This document shows positions 17,348-25,783 of a stretch of DNA of 55,090 bases, in pieces. Each line of letters begins with the position of its first letter. Position 1 is the first letter of the stretch. Made by a program: the position numbers and the translations under genes. The stretch lies in assembly GCA_002694465.1 (NCBI GenBank), contig NZMG01000009.1, forward strand, positions 1-55,090, written 5' to 3'. The notes below the pieces were generated by a model. The model saw only the letters and a list, made by a program, of their open reading frames with translations. It was not told the DNA's origin and made no database searches. Source of the DNA: Flavobacteriaceae bacterium (lineage in GTDB: Bacteria; Bacteroidota; Bacteroidia; Flavobacteriales; Flavobacteriaceae).

Positions 17348-17363
17348 TTGTCGATTATTTGTC
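17348..17363 (+). promoter_or_regulatory. tandem TTGTC direct repeat upstream of surface paralog 1
   Basis: TTGTC occurs at 17348-17352 and 17359-17363, 11 bp apart (about one helical turn), 37 bases before the ATG at 17401. GTATTTCATCGA lies at 17323-17334. Nearly the same set of elements precedes the paralog at 19758. TATTATTG (17365-17372), one base off the -7 consensus, follows. It is a candidate activator site. Confidence 0.4.
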
Positions 17364-17400
17364 ATATTATTGTAGGAACTCCCTTACTAAATTAGACGAT

Positions 17401-19548
17401 ATGGCAACAACTTTACTTAACTTAAAACACAAACTATTTTTAATATGTTTATGTATTCCATTGAGCATGATGTCTCAAGTCGGAATTAACACAACCACGC
17501 CCCAAGCTGGCTCTATGCTAGATATTACAAGTGGTACTAAAGGGATTCTTATCCCTAGAGTAAATATTTCTGACCTTAGCACAATTGCACCTATTACAGG
17601 CGGTGCTCCTGAAAGCCTTTTAGTGTATAATACCAACACTACAACAGGTAAAGGCTTTCATTATTGGGATGGAACGGTTTGGATTCCAATTTTAAGTGAT
17701 GATTGGAAAAGTTCAGGAAATCCAGGAACCAATCCTACTACCAATTTTATTGGTACAACCGATAATGTATCTATGAGATTTCGAACAAACAATACGGAAA
17801 GACTTGAAATCACAAATAACGGTTTAATAAGAGCTTTTACTCCAGGAACTGCTGCTCAGCCCTTGTTATCATGGGATTCTGATAGTGACACAGGTATTTT
17901 TAGAAGCGCAAGCGATGTACTAAACTTCACCGCCGGGGGACAGGATTTTTTAGCCTTATCTGGTGGAGGAATAAATGAATTCATCATCAACAATGACGAA
18001 GGGGTTTTAAATACCCGTATAGCAACTTTTGGAGATACAAATACATTTTATGTTAATGGGCTTTTAAATAATGTTGGGTTAGGAACAAATACACCAGATA
18101 TTAGTGCCCAATTGGAATTGGCAGATACAGATAAGGGTATCCTTATTAATAGGGTAGCTTTAACTTCAACGGCACTTCCTGCTCCCTTAGTATTACCAGC
18201 AACAGGTTTATTAGTTTATAATACCGTGAATGCAAGCAGTGGCAGCACCGAAGTTTTACCTGGTTTCTACTATTGGGACGGGATAAGATGGGTGGCCATG
18301 GGAGGTACTGGAGGAAAAGATTGGTCGCTTGAAGGAAATGCGGGAACTTCGATTGCAAATAACTTTATTGGTACAACGGACAATACTTCATTTGCTATTA
18401 GAACTAATAATACCGAAAGACTACGTATATTAAATGATGGATGGGTTAGCGTAAACAACCCTTCTCCTTTTGCAGGGGATCGATTTTCTGTAACAGGAAG
18501 TGGAAATGACTATGTAATAAACGCTTATGCTTCTGGATCTGGACCTGGAATGTATACCCAAAACACTGGAACAGGCCTAGGTGTATTTGCTTATGCTGCC
18601 AATACCCATGGTGTTTATGCTACTACACCCTATACTGGTGGAGCGTTTTTAACAGGAGGGGTTATAGGTTGGGGTACTGGTAATGATAATGCCAACGGAG
18701 TTTTAGCGGTAACTGATAAACAAGCTTCATCTGCATCGAATATGGGTATTCGAGCCGTTTCGGGAAGCACAACATCCATATCAACTACAGATATTTTAAA
18801 TGTTGGCGTAAATACAAATGCTACAGACCTTGCTCTATACGCAATCTCCGAAGGACCTATAACAAGTAATGGAATCATGGAAGCGGCAAGATTTCAAAGC
18901 AATTACACGGGAAGTGCCATAGATTCTGACACTAGAGACCCAAGAGCGCAACTAGCAGGATATACTAATGCCAGTCAAGTAGGAGGAAACAATATGTATT
19001 ATGGCGGTTACTTTTATAGTGGAGGTACGAGCGGAACATCCTCCTACGCATATGCTGGTGCAAGATATGGGAATACCAACTATAAAATTATTGGAAATGG
19101 TAATGTTTCGACCATAGTTGACGGAGTAGATGGAAACAAAAAAATTATGTTTGCTCCAGAAGCACCAGAAGTCCTTTTTGAAGATTATGGTATTGGACAG
19201 CTATCAAATGGAGCTGCGTATATTGATATAGACGCAAACTTCACGAATAATATAATTGTAGATGCAGACCACCCACTTAAGGTGTTTATTCAATTAGAAG
19301 GAGATTGTAATGGTGTCTATGTTACCCAAAAAAGTGCAGAAGGATTTATGGTGAAGGAATTGCAGAATGGAAACTCAAATGTTTCATTTTCTTGGCATAT
19401 AGTTGCCAATAGAAAAGATGATATTGGAAGTAGTTCTTCTGAAAATTCGGAATATGCAAATCTGCGGTTCCCTGACGCACCAAATTCCATCTTTGGAACA
19501 GAAAATAAATCCATAACCATTCAAGAAAAAAAACTAAAAGAAAATTAA
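17401..19548 (+). CDS. exported tail-fibre-like surface protein (paralog 1)
   Basis: From the ATG at 17401 the protein is 715 residues with a signal peptide ending MMSQ before VGINTTTPQAGSMLDI. That N-terminal module, ending LLVYNTNTTTGKGFHYWDGT, occurs in all five paralogs of this island and appears a second time here (about 250-310). Between them are tail-fibre-type repeats such as IGTTDNVSMRFRTNNTERLEI, twice. The C-terminus (about 580-700) has KIMFAPEAPEVLFEDYG and PLKVFIQLEGDCNGVYVT, a module shared with the gene at 25784. There is no T9SS sorting domain or transmembrane anchor. Such repeats normally build trimeric fibres, so a surface adhesin is plausible. A strong terminator follows. 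Confidence 0.7.
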   Translation: MATTLLNLKHKLFLICLCIPLSMMSQVGINTTTPQAGSMLDITSGTKGILIPRVNISDLSTIAPITGGAPESLLVYNTNTTTGKGFHYWDGTVWIPILSDDWKSSGNPGTNPTTNFIGTTDNVSMRFRTNNTERLEITNNGLIRAFTPGTAAQPLLSWDSDSDTGIFRSASDVLNFTAGGQDFLALSGGGINEFIINNDEGVLNTRIATFGDTNTFYVNGLLNNVGLGTNTPDISAQLELADTDKGILINRVALTSTALPAPLVLPATGLLVYNTVNASSGSTEVLPGFYYWDGIRWVAMGGTGGKDWSLEGNAGTSIANNFIGTTDNTSFAIRTNNTERLRILNDGWVSVNNPSPFAGDRFSVTGSGNDYVINAYASGSGPGMYTQNTGTGLGVFAYAANTHGVYATTPYTGGAFLTGGVIGWGTGNDNANGVLAVTDKQASSASNMGIRAVSGSTTSISTTDILNVGVNTNATDLALYAISEGPITSNGIMEAARFQSNYTGSAIDSDTRDPRAQLAGYTNASQVGGNNMYYGGYFYSGGTSGTSSYAYAGARYGNTNYKIIGNGNVSTIVDGVDGNKKIMFAPEAPEVLFEDYGIGQLSNGAAYIDIDANFTNNIIVDADHPLKVFIQLEGDCNGVYVTQKSAEGFMVKELQNGNSNVSFSWHIVANRKDDIGSSSSENSEYANLRFPDAPNSIFGTENKSITIQEKKLKEN

Positions 19549-19600
19549 AGTAACGTTTGCGATTTATAGTAAACAACTAATAAACAGTTTATTAATTTTC

Positions 19601-19636
19601 AAAAAGCAACCTTAAAAAACCAAGGTTGCTTTTTTT
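19601..19636 (+). terminator. rho-independent terminator
   Basis: AAAAAGCAACCTT (19601-19613) and AAGGTTGC (19622-19629) form a stem followed by seven T. It ends the transcript of the first tail-fibre-like gene and separates it from the following one. Confidence 0.85.
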
Positions 19637-19717
19637 GTATAATTATTTGTAGGAAAATATCCATATTTTTGACAATTAGTGTATTTCGTCGAATTTTTTT
19701 GGATTTTATGGAGTTTT

Positions 19718-19732
19718 TTGTCTATTCTTGTC
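19718..19732 (+). promoter_or_regulatory. tandem TTGTC direct repeat upstream of surface paralog 2
   Basis: TTGTC occurs at 19718-19722 and 19728-19732, 10 bp apart, 25 bases before the ATG at 19758. GTATTTCGTCGA is at 19681-19692, one base different from the copy at 17323. TATTCTTG (19723-19730) is one base off the -7 consensus. The match to the region before 17401 suggests common control. Confidence 0.4.
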
Positions 19733-19757
19733 ACACCAAATCTTAAAGTTTAACCCC

Positions 19758-20597
19758 ATGAAGCCTAAAATTACAAGAATCTCTCTTGCTATATATGCTT
19801 GTTTAAGCATTTTACTTGGCGCTCCCAATGAATCCATTGCACAGGTAGGTGTTAACACTACTACTCCCAATGGAATTTTAGATATTAATTCCACCAATAT
19901 GGGAGTTGTGCTCCCAAGATTGGCGTTAACATCCACAATAGTGATGGCTCCAGCTACCAACCCGCAAGGGGGAAGTATACCAATTGGAACTGTTGTATTT
20001 AACACAAATACTACTTCTACAGGAGCTAATGATGTTGTTCCTGGCATGTATTCATGGGATGGTTCACAATGGCGCCCTCAGTTTCCAAAAAGACAATATG
20101 CTTTATATGAAAGTACTACTGGAACAATTAGAAGCACACCTGGGTCGAACCTAACCATAAGGTTAAATGGAAATAATTCAAATATTTTTACAGCAAAATA
20201 TACGGGTCAATATAAAGTAAAATTACGAGTGGACTTTGGCGGCGGTCTTGCATTAGTGCCTAATGAAGGAAGTGGCGCTAGCAGATCTGATGGAGATCTA
20301 AATATTGCTAATGCTACAGGAACATTTACACTCAATTTTGGTGGAACAAATTATACTATTGATGCAAATTCATACTCTACAGCTTATAATGCAGTAACGC
20401 CATCCACCAATTATTTTGCTATTTGGCAAGAATTTACAGCAACAGAATATCTAAGTCTTAAAACAAATGACGCAGTCTCATTTACATTGACTTTCTTACA
20501 GAATACTGCTGAAGAATTTCAGAACAATAGTAATGGCAGAGGCTATATCGCTTATGATATACCCTGTTATGTAGAAATTTCCTTTTTGGGAGAATAA
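19758..20597 (+). CDS. exported surface protein, short paralog 2
   Basis: The 279-residue protein starts at the ATG at 19758 with a signal peptide ending ESIAQ. Residues 30-110 are the island's shared module: VGVNTTTPNGILDINSTNMG, then GGSIPIGTVVFNTNTTS and GMYSWDGSQWRPQF. The C-terminal 160 residues (FTAKYTGQYKVKLRVDFGGG to RGYIAYDIPCYVEISFLGE) look like a compact beta-sandwich. The pattern F-x-x-x-x-G-x-Y resembles C1q/TNF-like trimerising domains, but that is inference. No sorting domain or anchor is visible. It begins an apparent four-gene unit with gaps of 13, 12 and 34 bp. Confidence 0.7.
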   Translation: MKPKITRISLAIYACLSILLGAPNESIAQVGVNTTTPNGILDINSTNMGVVLPRLALTSTIVMAPATNPQGGSIPIGTVVFNTNTTSTGANDVVPGMYSWDGSQWRPQFPKRQYALYESTTGTIRSTPGSNLTIRLNGNNSNIFTAKYTGQYKVKLRVDFGGGLALVPNEGSGASRSDGDLNIANATGTFTLNFGGTNYTIDANSYSTAYNAVTPSTNYFAIWQEFTATEYLSLKTNDAVSFTLTFLQNTAEEFQNNSNGRGYIAYDIPCYVEISFLGE

Positions 20598-20610
20598 AAC
20601 CCCTATTATT

Positions 20611-21456
20611 ATGAAAAAAAACTATCTCATATTAGTACTATTATTATCCCTAAACCTAACACTATTTGCTCAAGTAGGTATAGGGACGACAGCCCCAAAA
20701 GGAGCTTTGGATATCACCTCAACAAACACTGGTTTTATATATCCTCAAATAGCACTTACAAATACGCTAACTCCTACTATTACCAACCCAAATGGAGGTA
20801 GTCTAGCAGTAGGCACAACAGTTTACAATACTGCTATCGCTGGCACTGGAGTTAATACAGTATATCCAGGTGTATATATCTGGGATGGTTCTAGTTGGAT
20901 ACCACAATACCATAAGGATGATTACAAACTTTGCTATCAAACTGTTAATTTAAGAACGGGATCTGATGATATTCTAAACCCTGTATCAGGGAATCAAGCA
21001 ATAACATTTAATGACAATAGTTTTACTCCTAAATTTAATGGAAATTATCTTGTAACCGTTACGGTGCATTACGGCGGAGGCCGATTAGATATTCCAGCAG
21101 GAGTAGACCAATGGGTTAATTTTATTGCTCAAGAAGGGCAGTTCAATTTTACATTTAATAGCACGACCTACAATTATACGTTAAAAACTTACTCTGGATA
21201 CAATGATGATAAACTCTTTGATGGAGGCAGTGTAAATTATCACACAAATAGAATCAATCAAACTACTTACACAATTCCTGTTAGTTTAGCACGTAATACG
21301 GCATACCCTTTTACCTTAACTTTTAACCAAACAAACTCCGCAGGATTTGAAGGAAATGGTGATATAAGCATTGCTCCCGCTGGAGACGGAAGAGGTTATA
21401 TTATTACAAGTGGAATGGTAAAATGTACTGTTGAATTTAAATATTTAGGAATTTAA
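20611..21456 (+). CDS. exported surface protein, short paralog 3
   Basis: The 281-residue protein has a signal peptide ending LFAQ and the shared N-terminal module (VGIGTTAPKGALDITSTNTG, GVYIWDGSSWIPQY). The C-terminal domain repeats the scheme of its neighbours: FTPKFNGNYLVTVTVHYGGG and GRGYIITSGMVKCTVEFKYLG. It lacks the T9SS domain. It lies 13 bp downstream of the preceding paralog. The three short proteins probably come from tandem duplication followed by strong divergence, since only the module edges and a single C-terminal Cys are well conserved. Confidence 0.7.
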   Translation: MKKNYLILVLLLSLNLTLFAQVGIGTTAPKGALDITSTNTGFIYPQIALTNTLTPTITNPNGGSLAVGTTVYNTAIAGTGVNTVYPGVYIWDGSSWIPQYHKDDYKLCYQTVNLRTGSDDILNPVSGNQAITFNDNSFTPKFNGNYLVTVTVHYGGGRLDIPAGVDQWVNFIAQEGQFNFTFNSTTYNYTLKTYSGYNDDKLFDGGSVNYHTNRINQTTYTIPVSLARNTAYPFTLTFNQTNSAGFEGNGDISIAPAGDGRGYIITSGMVKCTVEFKYLGI

Positions 21457-21468
21457 AATTAAATCAAG

Positions 21469-22368
21469 ATGAAACATATTATAAGTATATTTTTACTGAT
21501 TTTTGTTCCGATATCACTTTTTAGCCAAATTGGGATTGGAACTTCAACACCCGAAGGTGCTTTAGATGTTGAAGTATATGATGCCACTGGAACTATATTA
21601 GAAAGCCCCTACGGTATTGTATTACCTAAAGTAAGTCTTACCTCAAATATTTTAGCAAGCCCAGTAATAAATCCTAATGGAGGTGCACTAGAGCCAGGAA
21701 CTACCATTTACAACACAAGCAATACCACAAATGGTGCAAACGATGTGTCCCCTGGTATTTACAGCTGGACAGGATCGTCTTGGGAGCCTCAATTTTTCAA
21801 AAAAGAATATGAAAAATTTGAACAAACAGGAGGTTGTCAACGAACAACAATTCGAGAATCTTTTGGAACACCTAACCCATCTGCTGCAGATAATATTGCT
21901 GGTCTTACTGCTAGAACATTTGTTCCTACCTATTCTGGAGTTTATAAAGTTGAAGTAAGAACCAACTTTGGAGCTGGAAAGATAGAAGATTTTACGTCTG
22001 GAACTGAAAGTGAGATATCTCTTGCAACCTCTGAAGGAGCCTTTTTCTTTACTATGTCTGGAACGGGGGTTGATATTGACCCTACAAGCTCTTCTTATGA
22101 CTATACAGAAGGCTGGTCTTATACGCATTCTTATTCAGCAGAAAATGATAATGAAAGCCCTGCCGTAGAAAGTTTTAATGTAGGTCACTATGCTACATTA
22201 GTATATAATCTATACCTTTTATCTGGAAGCACCTATACATTTACATTAAGTAATTGTATTATTACTGGCCATCAATATTTTGTAAATAATGGTGACTCTG
22301 GAGATGGCCAAGGACACATAGGTCACTATATTCCTTGCTCGGTAGAATTTACATACGTAGGAGACTAA
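21469..22368 (+). CDS. exported surface protein, short paralog 4
   Basis: This 299-residue relative has a signal peptide ending SLFSQ, then IGIGTSTPEGALDVEVYDATG with a small insertion, GVYLPKVSL-like and GIYSWTGSSWEPQF elements. The C-terminal beta-sandwich (FVPTYSGVYKVEVRTNFGAG to GQGHIGHYIPCSVEFTYVGD) matches its two upstream neighbours, and the penultimate strand again holds a lone Cys. It is 12 bp after the previous gene and 34 bp before the large T9SS protein, so co-transcription is likely. Function unknown; co-assembly into one surface structure is a reasonable hypothesis. Confidence 0.7.
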   Translation: MKHIISIFLLIFVPISLFSQIGIGTSTPEGALDVEVYDATGTILESPYGIVLPKVSLTSNILASPVINPNGGALEPGTTIYNTSNTTNGANDVSPGIYSWTGSSWEPQFFKKEYEKFEQTGGCQRTTIRESFGTPNPSAADNIAGLTARTFVPTYSGVYKVEVRTNFGAGKIEDFTSGTESEISLATSEGAFFFTMSGTGVDIDPTSSSYDYTEGWSYTHSYSAENDNESPAVESFNVGHYATLVYNLYLLSGSTYTFTLSNCIITGHQYFVNNGDSGDGQGHIGHYIPCSVEFTYVGD

Positions 22369-22402
22369 ACACAATTTCAAATAATACTTAACAAATAGCC
22401 CA

Positions 22403-25400
22403 ATGCTCAAAAACTTACTTTACCTCGCACTGCTTTTAATTTTACCTCAGTATTTATTAGCTCAAACCCCCTGTTCTGGAGGCATGGCTGGCAGTTATCC
22501 GTGTAATGGAATAACTTTACAATCATACATATCTGCTGCCACTATGGGTGCAGCTGAGGGACAAGATTCATGGGGCTGGACAGACCCACTTGATGGAAAA
22601 GAATATGCTATAGTTGCATTAGACAATGGTACCGCTTTTGTAGATATAACAAATCCTGTTTCACCAACTTATCTAGGAAGATTAAATACACAAACTGGAA
22701 GTAGTTTATGGAGAGATGTTAAAGTATTTAATAATCATGCATATATTGTAAGTGATGCTAATGGGAATCACGGCATGCAAATTTTTGACCTTACAAGATT
22801 AAGGACTGTTGTTAGTCCCCCTGTCTCTTTCACACAGGATGGTTGGGAAACTTGGGGAACATCTGGTTCAAACAGAGGAAGAGCCCATAATATTATAATT
22901 AATGAAGATTCGGGTTATGCCTATGTTTCTGGTGTTTCTCCATATATAAGTGGTGGTCTTGTTATTTTTAATTTAAATATAGATCCAAAAAATCCTACGT
23001 TAGTAGCAACTTATTCAGCTGGAGGATATTGTCACGATGCACAAGTAGTAATCTACGATGGACCAGATCCTGATCATCAAGGAAAAGAAATATTAATAGG
23101 AAGTTTTAGTTCTTCTGATTTTGTTCGTATTCTTGATGTTACCAACAAGGCTTCCATCACACAAATTGGTGTCATAGATTATACCAATAAGCAATATACC
23201 CATCAAGGTTGGTTTACTGAAGATAAACGATTTTTTATTGTTGGTGATGAACTTGATGAACAAAGCGTGGGGTTTAATACAAGAACTTTAGTTTTTGACT
23301 TACAAGATTTAGATAATCCTGTATTACACTACATTTATAATGGACCAACTCCAGCTATTGATCATAATGGTTATGTAAGAGACAATAGATATTACTTAGC
23401 CAATTATTCGGCAGGAATGAGGATACTAAAAGTGGATGGCCTTTATGCCCCAACACCAAGTATGACAGAAGTTAATTATTTTGATACATATCCTGCCACA
23501 AATAGTGCAAGTTTTAATGCGACTTGGAATGTGTACCCATATTTTGATAGCGGAAATTTAATTGCAACTGGATTTGGAAATGAAAGTGTCTCTGGTGATG
23601 GTGGATTATTTGTACTTAGAGACCCAAATTATGATAATGCAGACCCAGTTGCCGTTTGCCAAAATATTACAGCCACGCTTGATAAAACAACAGGCACAGT
23701 AACTATTGATGCCTTAGATGTTGATGGAGGTTCTACCGATAATATTGGAATAGTTTCAAGAAGTATTTCAGGTCAAACTACATTTACCTGTGCGGATGTC
23801 GGCAGTGTTTTTAATGTTACCCTAACTGTAACCGATGATTACGGGCATACAGATACTTGTATTGCAACTGTGACGGTGGAAGCTGAAACCACAACACATT
23901 TAGGAGCAGGATCTTGGACAAATGGAGCTCCCGATATAGGGTCTAATGCAAAAATAAGTAATGATTATGACACCACTTTAGGAAGTATCGACGCTTGTAC
24001 TTGTGAGATAGACGCAACAAAAACGTTAACTATCCAAGCGGATGATTACCTAAAAACGGAACAAGATATCATTGTTAATGGAACACTTATCGTAGAGCAC
24101 CAAGGGAATGTGGTCCAAACAGATCCATCTGCAAGTGTTATTAAAAATGGAACCATTAATGTAAATGTTACTTCCCCTAATCTTCGCAAAAGAGATTTTA
24201 TGATTATGGGAAGTCCCATGACCTCAGAATCTAGAAGTGGAGTTTGGAACTCCTCTTTCATAGTTTTGGATTTTACTCCTCAAAACTTTTTACCACACCC
24301 TAATGTTCCTGCCGGAGGTACTAATTTCGCAGACGATGATGGAGATTGGTATAACTATCATACAGGAACACTAAATCCAGGGGAAGGGTATGTAAATCGT
24401 CCTCAAAGTGGATATAATGACCCTACAGTTCCACCCACAGGAAGGCCATTTAATTTTACATACGAATTGGGCACACTTAATAATGGAAATATTACGTATA
24501 CAAATTACAATAATGGACCAGCCACAAATCCAAATGGAACACCAAATATGGTAGCTAATCCATATGCTTGTGCCATAGATGGAGCCGCATTTATGACAGC
24601 AAATCCAGGTGTTGGTGCCTTATATTTTTGGGAGCATTTAACTCCTCCTGGAACCCCACTTCCTGTGAGTAATATGCGATTTGACATGGACGACATATCT
24701 ATTTTTGATGGGGTAACTGGTTTACCGGCAGCTAACGACCCTGGTAATGCCCAAGGAACAGCCCCAAATGGAATCATATCTACAGGTCAAGGTTTTGGGA
24801 TAAGAACAAATGGTACAGCAGGAAGCACTGGAACAATAACCTTTAATAACACCATAAGACTAACTTCTGGAAATAGTACCCTAAGAGGACTTGGTACTGT
24901 TGGAGAAGATTTAGCTCCAGAAAAATTATTGCTAGAAATTAGAGAAAAAACTCATGGATATGGTGCATTTACAGCTATTACATTCCTAGAAAGTGCAAGT
25001 GATGGATTAGATGAAAACTTAGACACAAACCGTTTAGCCACAATAGTTTCATTTTATTCCCACCTCGATGACGGGACGGGTGAGTTTGCTATTCAAACAC
25101 GCGGACCATTCGCAAAGGGTAAAAAAATTCCATTAGGGTTTTCATCTCAAATAGATGAAACCTTGGAGTATGAAATTTCTCTTACCAAAATGGAAGGCTT
25201 AAGTCTTGATAATACGACAGTATATCTATATGATCACCAAGAAAACATTATTACAAATCTTGAAATCGAATCATATTCTTTTAAAAGTGGAAAGGGAGTT
25301 TTTAATAATAGATTTACATTATTGTTTAAAACCGAAAGAGTTTTAGGTCCAGGTGAAACAGCCATTGACTCCATAGATTTATTTCCAAATCCTACCATGA

Positions 25401-25600
25401 AAGATATTAATATCTTTTCTCCAGATGCTTATTTATTAAATCTGGAGGTATTTGATTTAATGGGAAGAAAAATTTCTCAAAAAATTGAGGAAACCAAAAA
25501 CACTTATACTTTAAATCTTTCGGGTTTAAAAACTGGAGTATACTTTATAAAAATCGACACAGATAAAGGAAGCGTCACCAAAAAAATTATAAAAAAGTAA
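22403..25600 (+). CDS. choice-of-anchor B family protein with T9SS type A sorting domain
   Basis: The 1065-residue protein has a signal peptide (ending LLAQ). Residues 40-420 are a choice-of-anchor-B domain: repeats like FVDITNPVSPTYLGRLNTQTG and VFNNHAYIVSDANGNHGMQIF, which resemble beta-propeller blades. A HYR-like domain follows (about 415-495: PVAVCQNITATLDKTTGTV, TVTDDYGHTDTCIATV). A long beta-rich region (about 500-950) comes next, and the last 80 residues are a T9SS sorting domain (DSIDLFPNPTMKDINIFS, ending KKIIKK). The T9SS would export it and attach it to the cell surface. It ends the four-gene unit that starts at 19758 and is followed by a strong terminator. Confidence 0.88.
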   Translation: MLKNLLYLALLLILPQYLLAQTPCSGGMAGSYPCNGITLQSYISAATMGAAEGQDSWGWTDPLDGKEYAIVALDNGTAFVDITNPVSPTYLGRLNTQTGSSLWRDVKVFNNHAYIVSDANGNHGMQIFDLTRLRTVVSPPVSFTQDGWETWGTSGSNRGRAHNIIINEDSGYAYVSGVSPYISGGLVIFNLNIDPKNPTLVATYSAGGYCHDAQVVIYDGPDPDHQGKEILIGSFSSSDFVRILDVTNKASITQIGVIDYTNKQYTHQGWFTEDKRFFIVGDELDEQSVGFNTRTLVFDLQDLDNPVLHYIYNGPTPAIDHNGYVRDNRYYLANYSAGMRILKVDGLYAPTPSMTEVNYFDTYPATNSASFNATWNVYPYFDSGNLIATGFGNESVSGDGGLFVLRDPNYDNADPVAVCQNITATLDKTTGTVTIDALDVDGGSTDNIGIVSRSISGQTTFTCADVGSVFNVTLTVTDDYGHTDTCIATVTVEAETTTHLGAGSWTNGAPDIGSNAKISNDYDTTLGSIDACTCEIDATKTLTIQADDYLKTEQDIIVNGTLIVEHQGNVVQTDPSASVIKNGTINVNVTSPNLRKRDFMIMGSPMTSESRSGVWNSSFIVLDFTPQNFLPHPNVPAGGTNFADDDGDWYNYHTGTLNPGEGYVNRPQSGYNDPTVPPTGRPFNFTYELGTLNNGNITYTNYNNGPATNPNGTPNMVANPYACAIDGAAFMTANPGVGALYFWEHLTPPGTPLPVSNMRFDMDDISIFDGVTGLPAANDPGNAQGTAPNGIISTGQGFGIRTNGTAGSTGTITFNNTIRLTSGNSTLRGLGTVGEDLAPEKLLLEIREKTHGYGAFTAITFLESASDGLDENLDTNRLATIVSFYSHLDDGTGEFAIQTRGPFAKGKKIPLGFSSQIDETLEYEISLTKMEGLSLDNTTVYLYDHQENIITNLEIESYSFKSGKGVFNNRFTLLFKTERVLGPGETAIDSIDLFPNPTMKDINIFSPDAYLLNLEVFDLMGRKISQKIEETKNTYTLNLSGLKTGVYFIKIDTDKGSVTKKIIKK

Positions 25601-25640
25601 ATCAATAGAATCCTTAAATAGAACAGATAAAAATGTTTTT

Positions 25641-25671
25641 AAGCCCAATGCGTTGCATTGGGCTTTTTTTT
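25641..25671 (+). terminator. rho-independent terminator
   Basis: AAGCCCAATGC and GCATTGGGCTT form a strong 11-bp stem with a short loop, followed by eight T. It ends the choice-of-anchor-B gene. Confidence 0.93.
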
Positions 25672-25783
25672 GTCGATAAAAAATAGCTACTTATCTAAAA
25701 TATAGCATTCTATGGCTTTGTGATGTAAGATTTTATGATATTTGATATGGGGAGTAACTATTTTAAATCTAAAACATTGAGTT

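Noticed and set aside
25664..25677. A third copy of the TTGTC promoter element before the gene at 25784
   Set aside because: TTTTGTCGAT is present but belongs to the terminator T-run and the second TTGTC box is missing.
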